Shown here one piece after another: positions 35,354 through 44,998 of a DNA stretch of 64,000 nucleotides. The DNA is from Pyropia yezoensis (taxonomy: Eukaryota; Rhodophyta; Bangiophyceae; Bangiales; Bangiaceae): positions 36,928,894 through 36,992,893 of the forward strand of contig CM020618.1 of the NCBI GenBank assembly GCA_009829735.1, in the 5' to 3' direction. The translations under genes and the position numbers were made by a program. The notes below the pieces were generated by a model, which was not told the DNA's origin, made no database searches, and was given only the letters and a program-made list of their open reading frames with translations. Every line of letters starts with the position of its first letter. Positions within the stretch are counted from its first letter, which is position 1.

Positions 35354-37780
35354 ATGTCGGACCCCCAGGTACCCGGGGGTGAGGACGACCTCCTGCCTGA
35401 GGAGGGGGAAGAGGTGATGGTGGACGACGTTCCCGTCTCCGCCACCGCCGCCGAGTGCTTCCTCGCGAGCTCGTCCGAGGACAAGGACGACCGGGTGACC
35501 GTTCGTGTGGCTCCGGACGGTGTTCCGGGCGGTTTGTCGTCCGTGTGCAGCGGCACGACGGCTCCGTCGGGTGGCGGGCAACCGCGGGTAGCTGCTGCGT
35601 CTACCGCTACTCCTCCGGCGGCCCGGATGGCTTCTGTCGCCGGTGCCGGCGCGGCTCAACCTCAAGACGGCGTCGCCGGCGTGTCGGGCGGTTATGGTGG
35701 CACCCCGACCGGGACAGCGGGTCAAGACGGCGCGGGTGCCCGCCCGGGTGGTTCATCCGCGGCTGCGGGTGGCGGGTCTACCCCTGCTGCCCCTGAGGTG
35801 CCCCCGTCGGGCTCGGGTGGCGGCGTTGCTCTGCCCGCGGTGCCGCGGACGCGTGATGGTCAAGAGGTATCTACCCCGATGGCAGTGGACTCCGGGAGCT
35901 ACTCCGGGCGGGCGCCCGCCCTTCTTCTTCCTCCTCGGCCGCGTGCGACTCCGGCGCCGGCCCCTCTTCCGGTGGGGCATCCCCCGGCGCCCCCTATTCT
36001 TCCTGGTCCTGCCCGGGTTGCCCCGTTGGGTGGCGGCGCCGCTGTGGCGGCGGGTCATCCCGCCATGTCGATGTTCGACTTGGTGGCTCGGGTTCGAGGC
36101 CTCACTGTGCAAGAGTCAATGGAGTCCGATGGGCGGATGCGGGTGGACTTCCACCTGCCCCATCCCCGTGGAGAGTCCTCCCGGCGCGTCAAGGTGGACC
36201 CGAGTTGGGAGCGGGAGTTGGTGCGGCTGGTCAACCAGCCGAACGCGGTCCGGGTGGAACACCATTGGGTCCTGAGTCAGCCGGACGACCGGCATGCGCA
36301 TCTCTGGCGCACCCGGGTGGGACGGGGTGAGGTCTACCTCGACCCCGCCTTCGGGGTATGCGACCTGATTGCCCCCGCGTTGCCGCGGGAGGTTGACTAC
36401 TCGGCTAGTGCTCGGGGGATTGCGGCGGCGGCGGAGCCGGTTGCGTTTGGGGAGACGGTGGGCGATACCGGTCGGTATACCGACTTTGATTACTACCCGG
36501 GGGTATCCCCGTATCTGTCGTTGACGGCTCCCTACCCGCCTATGGCGGGTTTGAAGTCGGCGTCGAGCTGGCGACGTAACCATGGTGTCATGGCGGATGC
36601 GTTTCGCACGGATATAACGTGTGCGTTGCAGACCGGCAACGGTCGTGCGCCGGTATACACTCCCGTGCGCCCGCCGCTATGGCAGGAGGGGTGGGAACCC
36701 GCCCCTGCTTTCTGGTTTGACACCGGCTCCTGTCTCCGATACTTCGGGAGTATGTTGGCCTCCCGGCCGGTCCACCCGTTGCAGGGTACCTTCACCCTTG
36801 AGGTTACCCTCGGGCAGGCGTCCTCCTTCTTGCTGTCCGTCCGCCGGCAGGGTCGTCTGTTTCATCTTCCGACGGGTGTCCGTCGGCACATCGCGCAGTT
36901 GGGCGTGGACCTGATAGCTGCCAAGACCGGGTTGGCCCGGGAGTTCGAGGCCCTGCTGGCTGTTCACGATGCCGTGAACTGGGTTGGGGTGTTGGCCCTT
37001 CCCCCGTACCGGGACCCGCAGGCTGGGGCTACCCCCTTGCCTCGTCACTCGTTGCGTATCCGGCTTACTCAGCCGGGTGAGCCCAATTGCCATGGGTGGG
37101 CGTCCACCGAGGCTGTTGCTGACCTGGGTATTCCCATGGTTATCCATGACCCTCTTCAGGTCCTTGCCCCGTGGTTCGGTAACCCGATACCGGCGGCGGT
37201 TGGCCGTCGTCCCCGAGAGAGGGGCTCTGCGGGTGGGGAGCGTGAGGTGTCCCGTCGTCGGGCGGAGCCCCGCCGGGGTTACGGTGGGGCCTCTTCGGTG
37301 GGGTCCTACCGGGCCTCGTATCAGGCGCCACCGGCTCCGGTGGTGGCCGGGTCGGCTCCTCTGGCTCCTCTGGCTGCGCCAGTGTCACCTCCCGCCCCTG
37401 TCATGCATGACGGGGGTCCCCGTCTCTGGTATGAGGGCGTTGACGCCCTAGTTTCCCGCACAATGCGGGAGGGTCTCTCTGTTAGCTGGGGGGATATCCC
37501 CCCAGGTGCTGCGCTGGTTGGGTCAGCGCGTTGCTTCGGTGGTGTGCTTGACCGCCTCCAGAAAGCTCTGGAGGACGTGGAGGCTGGCCGCAGCACCCTC
37601 GTCCAGCTATGCACCGAGGTAACTCGGGTGATCGACCGTCGTGACATTGCCGACCGGTGGAGCACGGAGGTATACGCGCTTACGCGTGAGTGGCCTCCCT
37701 CGGGCAGTGGGTCTACCCACGGAGGAGTGTTATTGTTTGTACGGGAGAGGGACCCTGTGGCCCTTATGGTGGCCGGGTAG
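35354..37780 (+). CDS. ORF C: 808-residue antisense gene of family A, unknown function
   Basis: It starts MSDPQVPGGEDDLL; the ATG in ACCATGTC is chosen because both complete copies share it and acidic coding sequence begins there. The layout is: acidic first 60 residues (EEGEEVMVDDVP, SSSEDKDD); a Gly/Ala/Pro-rich stretch to about 235; a probable globular domain (about 237-610) with HHWVLSQPDDRH, SSWRRNHGVMADAF, FDTGSCLRYFGSML and HDAVNWVGVLALPPYRD; an Arg/Pro/Ala linker; and a helical C-terminal domain from PRLWYEGVDAL (about 689). No signal peptide, membrane segment or known catalytic motif is evident. It runs antisense to gag-pol between integrase and 3' LTR. Extra ORFs in this position, including antisense ones, are known in some plant Ty3/gypsy lineages; whether this one is related is unknown. 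Confidence 0.75.
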   Translation: MSDPQVPGGEDDLLPEEGEEVMVDDVPVSATAAECFLASSSEDKDDRVTVRVAPDGVPGGLSSVCSGTTAPSGGGQPRVAAASTATPPAARMASVAGAGAAQPQDGVAGVSGGYGGTPTGTAGQDGAGARPGGSSAAAGGGSTPAAPEVPPSGSGGGVALPAVPRTRDGQEVSTPMAVDSGSYSGRAPALLLPPRPRATPAPAPLPVGHPPAPPILPGPARVAPLGGGAAVAAGHPAMSMFDLVARVRGLTVQESMESDGRMRVDFHLPHPRGESSRRVKVDPSWERELVRLVNQPNAVRVEHHWVLSQPDDRHAHLWRTRVGRGEVYLDPAFGVCDLIAPALPREVDYSASARGIAAAAEPVAFGETVGDTGRYTDFDYYPGVSPYLSLTAPYPPMAGLKSASSWRRNHGVMADAFRTDITCALQTGNGRAPVYTPVRPPLWQEGWEPAPAFWFDTGSCLRYFGSMLASRPVHPLQGTFTLEVTLGQASSFLLSVRRQGRLFHLPTGVRRHIAQLGVDLIAAKTGLAREFEALLAVHDAVNWVGVLALPPYRDPQAGATPLPRHSLRIRLTQPGEPNCHGWASTEAVADLGIPMVIHDPLQVLAPWFGNPIPAAVGRRPRERGSAGGEREVSRRRAEPRRGYGGASSVGSYRASYQAPPAPVVAGSAPLAPLAAPVSPPAPVMHDGGPRLWYEGVDALVSRTMREGLSVSWGDIPPGAALVGSARCFGGVLDRLQKALEDVEAGRSTLVQLCTEVTRVIDRRDIADRWSTEVYALTREWPPSGSGSTHGGVLLFVRERDPVALMVAG

Positions 37781-38036
37781 TAGTGAGTATAAACTCATCC
37801 CCCGCTGGGGGCATTGCTTGCCTCTGTTTGCTGCCCTGGGGAGTACCCCTTCTGGCTCAGTGGTGCCTTGCCTCCCGTCCAGCTTCTTCCGGTTGGTTCA
37901 TGCTTGGGGAGGTTATCCTCCCTCACTTTGTGTCTTGGCTTTGGGAGGTCATCCTCCTGTGTAAGCCCCCTAGTTACTTCGATATAATCGAGGTTAGCCT
38001 TTACCTTTAAGTTAACTTATTAAGGTTCAGGTTTCA

Positions 38037-38132
38037 CTTAGTTACCTAAGCTTGGCTCTACTTAGTTACCTAAGCTTGGATAGACTTAGAAACCTAAGTC
38101 TGATTTGACTTAGAAACCTAAGTCTGCCGTAA
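38037..38132. repeat. Four 24-bp tandem repeats with palindromic core
   Basis: CTTAG begins at 38037, 38061, 38085 and 38109, exactly 24 apart. Each unit has the core CTTAGNNACCTAAG, an imperfect inverted repeat. They lie between the ends of ORF C and integrase. Subtype A1 has only two units, 25 apart (903 and 928; 54713 and 54738). Confidence 0.8.
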
Positions 38133-38202
38133 CCATGTCACACCCTACTTAGTAGGTATAAGCCTCACCCCCCAACAGCCGAAGTCGGTGTCGGTTGGGT
38201 TG

Positions 38203-38719
38203 TTACAGTAGGCGTCGTCGCCTCATGTAAGGCATGAGTAGTTGGCGGGGTATATTTGCCGCCTGTTCCCAGGTGGGTGAGTCGTATCCGACCCACATAA
38301 CTTTGACGTACCAGGGTCCTGGTAGGTCCGGGTCGGTGTGTCCGACCACTCTCTCTACTTGGTATGGGATCCCATCCGGTCCCACCGGGTCATCTGACCG
38401 GTGGGTTGTAAGAGCTTCATGTAGCAACCCAGCCGGTACCGGCTGAGGCTGTTCCGGCTTCGGAGCAGGTGTGACATCATTCACACTGATGCGTTGGATC
38501 TCCGTATCGGAGTGTAAGATAACAGAGTGGTCATCTCTGTGGAGAATCTGGTACGGTCCCTTGACCGGTTGCATGAGCTTTTTGCCCCGGAACTTCTGGT
38601 GTCTGATGTAGACCCAGTCACCTGTTATCAGGGTAGCGTTGCGCACCCGTAGTCGGGCGTCGAAGTTCTTCTTGTATCGAAGTTGTGTTCTGTCAAGGGC
38701 ACCCTTGAGCTTAGGAATC
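38203..38719 (-). pseudogene. pol: A2 integrase C-terminal part with chromodomain (fragment)
   Basis: Reading from the B junction, it carries ALDRTQLRYKKNFDARLRVR, the GPY segment VKGPYQILHRDD and the chromodomain-like VKVMWVGYDSPTWEQAANIP. It is cut upstream by the B LTR at 38720. Confidence 0.82.
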
Positions 38720-39295
38720 TGTAGCATCCCTGGCTCCGACTTGGCGCCGACCCGGGACTACAACCAGAGGGCACCAGGTGCCAGAACACGCCCGCCGTGT
38801 GGTGATGGTTGGCGGCCGTGGCCCGTGCCCGGCACTGGGATGCAGTGGACTACGCTATCCACACGTGAGAGAGAGATTGCTGATGGGTTTTTGCATACTT
38901 GTGAGGGACTTGATTTGAGAGAATTCGAGTGTGAGATTAGTGAGTGGGAATAGAATTAGTAGTGATAGTGGCCCCCGACCTGACGAGGTTAGACTCGGGT
39001 CGGGGCCACTCGGGGTTATGGGGGGGGGGGGCTACCTGGCCAACGTGCCGAGGCTCCCCCAGATGCACGTTAAGAGGGACAGCGAGGCGCCCTTGGCCCG
39101 CGCCCTCTGGAAAAAGACAACTGCGCGTTTGCTTTCCTCTTCCCCGTGTGCACTACCGTGCGTATCTGTTTGCTCTGCGAGCAGGCACGTGAGGCAACAG
39201 GCATACCATTCTCGTAGTTCCCCTTTCTGTGTTACCTGTCCCTTTCCCCCGAGGGATATTGACACGTGTCTGAGAGGATCGAGTTTTATACCACA
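38720..39295 (+). repeat. Family B LTR (576 bp)
   Basis: Starts TGTAGCATCCCTGGC and ends TTATACCACA. It is more diverged from the other two B LTRs than they are from each other. Confidence 0.9.
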
Positions 39296-39299
39296 TATT

Positions 39300-39317
39300 T
39301 GGTTGAGCAGCAGGGGA
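39300..39317 (+). promoter_or_regulatory. Primer-binding site of family B (one variant base)
   Basis: TGGTTGAGCAGCAGGGGA, one change from the 18-mer of all other copies, four bases after the LTR. Confidence 0.78.
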
Positions 39318-39507
39318 TGATAGGAGTGTTTGAGAAGAGACATTTGGGAACAGCGGTTGGGTTGTTCCTGTTCTGTCTTTTTCTGTGGTTTGGGAATTAT
39401 TTGCACCCGTTCACGGGAATCCCATTCCTGGCTCTCTAACCCCTCTCTTGTGGTCTGGCGATCTTTGGACCTGCAGGCAACTGGACTGTGGCTGTCAAGA
39501 GACCAAC

Positions 39508-41268
39508 ATGGCTACCCTCCCTGGCACGACGGTGTCCGAAGGGGTAGACCCCGCGTCCCTTGATGCATCCCTGGTCACCGCGGGGGACGGTGCCCAACCC
39601 GGCGTTCTCCCTACGGGTGAAGCAGACCTGGGTGTGACATCCGGTAGCGGACTGGAGTCCACAGGCGTCCAAGCACCACCTGCTCCCGTTCCTCCGGCTG
39701 TTCCTCCTGTGGGAGCCACCCCGGGGTCAACGGCGTTTGAGTCCGCTCGCAGCAGACGTCTCCCTCCTGTCGGTTCTACTCCTCAACCTCCAGGGATAGC
39801 CCCTGGTGTGTTTACTCCTGGACCCACACATGGCAGCTGGGTGTATACACCTCTCCCTGTGGGCACTAGCAGTGCCAGAGGCACCGCTGTAACTGGTTCT
39901 ACGGGTCACCCTGAGATCTCGACTCCTGGGACCGGCCAAGCTTTTCCCCCCCTTGCATCCTATGGGGCGGGGAGCTCCAAGACCGGTAACCGGAGCAGCC
40001 GGAGGCGTCGGCGCCGTCGTCGTCGCTCTAGCACCAGCGAGACCAGCTCCTCCAGCTCGGAGGAGGGATATGACCGGGACGCATCTCCTGGTCCCACTCG
40101 GCGCAGGCTAGTCGAGTTTGACTTCCCTGCCCACCAAGTGGGAGATGCCACCCTGAACAAGGTCACGTATTGGGGTAACTACCGGCTGGAGAACCAAGAC
40201 CAAGGTTACACCCGGAAGATGGCCAAGAAGATGGCGTCCCTGAACCGGCGAATGCAGCCGAGCTTCGGGGGACATCCTAAGTTTTCCGGGAAGAGACCGG
40301 CGCTTATCTTTGCCTTCCTGCGCCGGTTTGTCAAGGCATGCAATGACAACGATGTGTCCGAGGGCAAGGCTCTCTACCTCCTGGTTAACTTCATGACCGG
40401 AGAAGCGGAACAGCGGTTTGCACAGGTTCTACCAGACTCTGCCGGACACATTGTCGGACGTTCTGTCGCGAGTTATCCGGAGGCGGTCAACTGGCTCCTG
40501 TCCAACTACGCTGACGCGGACTTTCTGCGTAAAGCAGTCGGCAGGCTGAACCGGGCAACCATGGAAGGACAAGAGACTCCAGAGGCGTTCGCCCGTCGTG
40601 TCCGGAAGATGAGCGATGCTTGTGGCAACGTTTACCCTGAGGACAGGCTCAAGATGATCTTCTCGGATGGGCTTCCTGAATATCTTCAAGTGTACGCGGA
40701 GAACTACAACCAGGAACATCAAGAACATACCTTCCAGCAGTTGATGGCCTACACCCAGGGCAAGTACCGGCAAGCCAGGGCCCTCCAAGCTCCCATGGTA
40801 TCAACTCCCAAGCCGTTGTCGCGAGTTCGACCCGGACCCGACAAGTATAAGGGAGGTGATAGCCCTGTACCAGTACTCGCAGTTGGCGAGGCCTCACCCA
40901 TGGGGTCAGGGGACAAGTGGGGCGGCTTCGTTTCTAAGGAGCAACCATCCCTGGTCGCCCCCAAGCAAGTCAAGAACCAGCGGTTCCGGTCTTGTTGGCT
41001 GTGCCAGAAGGAGGATCACATGTCCTACCAGTGCCCGACCATTCCCAAGGACCTCCAGGAGAAACTCAAGCGTCAAGGACTGGTGTTTGCAAAGGCGGTC
41101 AACTGGGCTGACCGGCGGGCACCCTCCAAGATGGACAAGCCACAGGTACATGCAATCCGAGTGGCAACCTTACAGAGGATCACGGAGGCTCTGGCAAGGG
41201 AAGCTCCTACGGACTTCGACCTGGAGACCGAAACCTCTAAGGACTCCTCGGACCCGGGAAACGAGTAG
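39508..41268 (+). CDS. gag: B Gag, 586 residues, open
   Basis: Start MATLPGTTVSEG. Residues 1-155 are Pro/Thr/Gly-rich. At about 160-190 an arginine run is followed by STSETSSSSSEEGYDRD, a basic patch next to a Ser/Glu patch. The capsid-like part covers about 200-440 (LIFAFLRRFVKACNDNDVSE; LYLLVNFMTGEAEQRF). A CCHC knuckle CWLCQKEDHMSYQC lies at about 496-509 and the C-terminus is acidic. An upstream in-frame extension from 39385 exists, but MATLPG is conserved and better placed. This is the only whole B Gag in the window. Confidence 0.85.
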   Translation: MATLPGTTVSEGVDPASLDASLVTAGDGAQPGVLPTGEADLGVTSGSGLESTGVQAPPAPVPPAVPPVGATPGSTAFESARSRRLPPVGSTPQPPGIAPGVFTPGPTHGSWVYTPLPVGTSSARGTAVTGSTGHPEISTPGTGQAFPPLASYGAGSSKTGNRSSRRRRRRRRRSSTSETSSSSSEEGYDRDASPGPTRRRLVEFDFPAHQVGDATLNKVTYWGNYRLENQDQGYTRKMAKKMASLNRRMQPSFGGHPKFSGKRPALIFAFLRRFVKACNDNDVSEGKALYLLVNFMTGEAEQRFAQVLPDSAGHIVGRSVASYPEAVNWLLSNYADADFLRKAVGRLNRATMEGQETPEAFARRVRKMSDACGNVYPEDRLKMIFSDGLPEYLQVYAENYNQEHQEHTFQQLMAYTQGKYRQARALQAPMVSTPKPLSRVRPGPDKYKGGDSPVPVLAVGEASPMGSGDKWGGFVSKEQPSLVAPKQVKNQRFRSCWLCQKEDHMSYQCPTIPKDLQEKLKRQGLVFAKAVNWADRRAPSKMDKPQVHAIRVATLQRITEALAREAPTDFDLETETSKDSSDPGNE

Positions 41269-41396
41269 GGCAGGCGCTCTCCGCAAGTGTCTTCCCGAAT
41301 CTCCGACGGCAGGGTACTTCTACCTGTTCTCCCCTTGCGTGCCGGGAGAAAGGACGGCAGTTACCCGCTCAACCGGTAGCCGCCTGGACACCCTGT

Positions 41397-42219
41397 TTGT
41401 TCAAGGGGACATTGCTCGTCCTGCGTAAAGAAAACCTCAAGATTAATGCTCGTATGCGTGTGGGGGATAGTCTCCCCCAAGCTGTTACGCCGGTGGTTGA
41501 CACGGGAGCCGGACCAAGCGTCATCACTGAGAACCTGTTACCTCCGGGCTGGCGTCGACATGCCTGGAGAGCGCCTACCCGGACCCATATCGTCGACGCT
41601 TCGGGTCAAACCCTACGACCGCTTGGCCGTCTTCCTGTCGCCATCTATGTCAACAATGAACCAATGCTTTTTCCCTTTCAAGTAGTCAAGACCCTGTCAG
41701 TCCCCCTCATCCTAGGCTGGGACTTCCAGAAGCAGCATGTCAAGAGCATCCTACCCGGAGAAGGGAAGGTCCAGTTCAACCATGGGTTTGTGTCACCAGT
41801 ATTGGAACATCTGGACGCCAAGGTTCGTGTAGCCAAGAGCAAGAGGGAACGCATCCCACCCTCTACCTTGACTCTCTTCAAACCGGTGCTCCTACCTCCT
41901 CGCTCGGAGACCAAGGTTCAAGTGACGACCCGGATTGCAGGTCAATGCCTGATCTACGGACGTAAGGAATTTCTGGCGAAACACCGGTTATACTTGGCCC
42001 ACGGACATCACAAGAAGGTCGAAAGGCACACCCCGTTCTCGGTGCTAATCGTCAACGTGAGCCGGAAGCCAATAACCCTCGCCAAGGGCACCCGAGTTGG
42101 TACAGCAGAGCCTTACCGGGGATCCGCCCGTGCTATGAGCAAGGAAGACCTCCTGAACCTGCAACAAGAACTGGCATCCAACTTGACGGCCTTAGACGTA
42201 CCTCCGAAGCAAGAGCAGG
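41397..42219 (+). pseudogene. pol: B protease region, cut by A2 insertion
   Basis: It carries TPVVDTGAGPSVITENLLP and LILGWDFQKQHV, the retropepsin-like core, and runs to the A2 LTR at 42220. Pol is in a different frame from gag. The rest of this B Pol is hidden by, or lies after, the gap. Confidence 0.8.
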
Positions 42220-42582
42220 TGTAGCAATATGGTTGTCCGTATTGTGACCCTAATATCAGGGGGGCTACTTCTAATCCTTGGCTTTCAATTTGATAGTCCG
42301 GACTGGTCACGGTATCTATAAGTTACGTATGACCAGAGGGACTTGCATCTTGGGGTGGAGGGTAGTTAGTAGTGTCTCCGAGGGTTTATAACGAGGGGGC
42401 CGGTGGCGAATCCACCGCCGGCCAAGGTAGAACAACAAACCCCTCCCATTTGGGCTCCCATCTTGGTCCCGTGGCTTGCGCTCCAAGGACAGCAACCTTG
42501 GCCTCCCGGTGACGGTGGTGCCGATCCCCCTTGGTGAGTGTTCCCTGAGAGTGGACGTGCGACGGATTCCTATTGTGCTACA
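42220..42582 (+). repeat. Family A LTR (363 bp)
   Basis: TGTAGCAATATGG... to ...TGTGCTACA, inserted after AAGAGCAGG of B. It differs at only a few positions from 34401-34763. Confidence 0.92.
42385..42391 (+). promoter_or_regulatory. TATA-like box in A2 LTR
   Basis: TTTATAA, about 165 bases into the LTR. Confidence 0.5.
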
Positions 42583-42583
42583 T

Positions 42584-42601
42584 TGGTGGAGCAGCAGGGG
42601 A
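42584..42601 (+). promoter_or_regulatory. Primer-binding site of family A2
   Basis: TGGTGGAGCAGCAGGGGA, one base after the LTR. Leader 42602-42800 shows no gene. Confidence 0.83.
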
Positions 42602-42800
42602 CGGGTTTCCGTCACCCTTGTGGTGACGCCGTCTTCGGCCCTGGCACACGGATAGGGATCTGGTCCTTTTCTTGTACTCGTGGTGTTGCGACCTGATCGA
42701 TTGTGTTGAGTTTTTACCTTTGACTGTGATCTACTGTACTCTCCCCAATCTACCCCCTCGCTCTCTTGTTCGTGGTGATTGATACGTCGGTTGACTGATT

Positions 42801-44990
42801 GTGACCATGTCTACCCAAGAGACGGGGAACGTTCAAGATGACGGATCGGCGTCGACGCCGACCCCGGAGGTGACTACGGGAACCGGGATCGGGAACCCGA
42901 TCGATAACATTGAGACGCCAATGCTTTCCGGTGCCGGATCGACGTTTGGCACGGCTCGGACGGCAGGAGGCGGGGGCCCGCCTCAACTGTCGTCGACCGA
43001 CCTCACTCCGCCGCCTCCTTCACCAGGGGATTCCCTGATGGCATCATTGGCCCGCATCGAGGCCCGGTTTTCCGGGCTCGACGCCCGTCAAGATCGGACG
43101 GAGGACGCAATGGCAGTGTTGATGTCAACACGGCACACGACGGGACCCCGTCGTGTTCCTCCCACACCGGTACGGTTCGAACCGGCCGGACTACTTTCGG
43201 AGTCCACCAGGGTCAACCCCGGTGTTGCTACTCCTGGACAACCCCCGGACACAATGGGGTATGGGTCCGACTCGTCGGCAGAGTTGGAACGGAGTCACAC
43301 GGAGCGATACGCTCGGAGCACCCGAAGCGGACTCCGCGGACACGACCCGGCGGATACGTACGCCGGGGGAGAGTCGGTTATTGGGGGAGGAGGTACCCTC
43401 TCGCAGTACCCCCACGACGAAGGAGGCCAGGCAACTCGGGTTCCCGAGGTGCCGACGCCTGAAGTACCATCTTCAGTGGTGGAAGCTATGACCGCGCAGG
43501 TAACTGCGAGCCTACTGAAGCGGATGGAGTCCGATGAGTTCGCTCATCAACTGGCTAAGCGACTGGATATCCAGGACGCTGACACGGAGATCGTCAACGA
43601 GGTCTTCCGGTCGGTTCTTACTCCGGAACGTTATCGTTTGGAGGACCGCTCTACCACCGTATCGGAATCGATGCGTAATACGTCGCATCGGGCGATCCGC
43701 TCTATGCAGACCCTTATGAAGGGAGTCCCTATGTTCGGGGGGCCGAACGGACGCCCGTTGGCAGTCATCGGCATCTTGACTAGCTTCAAGGCAGCCGCAG
43801 ACAAGGCGCTCGTTAACGAGGGGCTGGCTCTGGAGATCCTCCCGTTCTTTGTTGATGAACGGGTGCGAGGCATTCTTCGCCAGGCATCCCCGATGCCGGG
43901 AATGAGGGTCGCGGCCACCCTCATGGATTACCGTGGGATATTGAAGGAGCTGCTGAGCAGCTACCTCAGTGAGGACAAGTGCGAGGACCACTATCGGGCC
44001 CTTCGCACTGCCACCGCCCAGTCCTGGGAGGATGAGGAGATGTTTGGACGCCGGATCCAAGAGCTCGACTACGAGCTGGGGAAGCTCCTCGGAGAAGGGG
44101 AGCTACGGGCCATCCTGTTCGCAGGAGTACCCAACTACGTGCGGATATCCGCACGGGGCGCCAACACGGCACGGACGAGCTTCAGTCGACTGATGCATAT
44201 GTGCAAGTCCCTAGGGGACGCCTACCGGGTTCTACACCCGGAGTGTGCCTTGGCCCCGAAGCCCAAGGGTGAGGGAGGCAAGCCCAGTCTTACCCCGGTA
44301 CCGAGGCAAGAGAAGGTGGAACGTAAGGCCGCACCAGTACTGGTGGCGACCGAACATACCCCTATTGGTGAGGATGACCCTCTAGTCGACCAACAGGGCC
44401 ACCTGTTGCTACCGGCGACGCCGGTGATTGATGAACATGGTACGGTAGCGTACATCGCCCCGGCTGGAACCCAGTTCCAGGTCAACGAAGGCACGGGACG
44501 GCGCGTCCCGTATGTGCGGACTACGGGGTACTCCCCGGTGACGGGTAACCCTCACCAACCCTTGCCAACATGGGCGGTGCGCACGGAGGCACCTCCGCAG
44601 ATTGCGGGCCGACCCAACCGGTTGGGGGAATCCATGTTCCGGTTGACCCAAGGACCCAAGGCCTACCAGGGAGCAGGCACTCGGGCGCCCGAGGGAGGCA
44701 ACCGTAGCTACGGGGCTACCCCGATGCGAACTCAAGGGGGGACCGGCACGTCCGGGTGTATGTTGTGTGGGGATCCCCAGCACTGGGTGTCTTCCTGCCC
44801 ACTCATCCCCGAGGAGTCTCGGCGGGCAGCGGCGCAACGCAAGGCATCTACTGGGGGATATCCCGCCCGAGCACCCGGACCCGCACCGGGTAGGCAGCCA
44901 GCTCCAGGTGGAGTACTGGCCGTCGAGGGGGCACCTCCTCAGCCGGATGTCCCGGCGGACAGCACCCTACCAAGGGCGGGAAACGAGTAA
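42801..44990 (+). CDS. gag: A2 Gag, 729 residues, open
   Basis: Same length and order as 31993-34182, with only a few residue differences: disordered N-terminal part, capsid-like region, CCHC knuckle near residue 653, Pro-rich end. It looks whole. The coding DNA is crowded with short perfect palindromes (for example 42846-42861, 43134-43155, 44138-44155, 44680-44693), described in the findings. Confidence 0.88.
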   Translation: MTMSTQETGNVQDDGSASTPTPEVTTGTGIGNPIDNIETPMLSGAGSTFGTARTAGGGGPPQLSSTDLTPPPPSPGDSLMASLARIEARFSGLDARQDRTEDAMAVLMSTRHTTGPRRVPPTPVRFEPAGLLSESTRVNPGVATPGQPPDTMGYGSDSSAELERSHTERYARSTRSGLRGHDPADTYAGGESVIGGGGTLSQYPHDEGGQATRVPEVPTPEVPSSVVEAMTAQVTASLLKRMESDEFAHQLAKRLDIQDADTEIVNEVFRSVLTPERYRLEDRSTTVSESMRNTSHRAIRSMQTLMKGVPMFGGPNGRPLAVIGILTSFKAAADKALVNEGLALEILPFFVDERVRGILRQASPMPGMRVAATLMDYRGILKELLSSYLSEDKCEDHYRALRTATAQSWEDEEMFGRRIQELDYELGKLLGEGELRAILFAGVPNYVRISARGANTARTSFSRLMHMCKSLGDAYRVLHPECALAPKPKGEGGKPSLTPVPRQEKVERKAAPVLVATEHTPIGEDDPLVDQQGHLLLPATPVIDEHGTVAYIAPAGTQFQVNEGTGRRVPYVRTTGYSPVTGNPHQPLPTWAVRTEAPPQIAGRPNRLGESMFRLTQGPKAYQGAGTRAPEGGNRSYGATPMRTQGGTGTSGCMLCGDPQHWVSSCPLIPEESRRAAAQRKASTGGYPARAPGPAPGRQPAPGGVLAVEGAPPQPDVPADSTLPRAGNE

Positions 44991-44998
44991 GAGGAAGG

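Larger units (their letters stand above)
34764..38719 (-). mobile_element. Tail of a second A2 element: integrase end, antisense ORF C, polypurine tract
   Basis: From 38719 down the order is the C-terminal part of integrase, a convergent spacer with four 24-bp repeats, ORF C on the opposite strand, its GC-rich upstream region and the purine tract. The upstream part of this element is replaced by a B LTR starting at 38720, which cuts integrase. It is a fossil, truncated by that insertion. Confidence 0.85.

Noticed and set aside
35354-37780. ORF C as a captured host gene
   Set aside because: It is present in the same position in all three family A tails seen here, both subtypes, so it belongs to the element; origin from a host gene long ago cannot be excluded.
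38037-38132. CRISPR-like array
   Set aside because: Units are contiguous 24-bp tandem repeats without unique spacers, in a eukaryotic retroelement.
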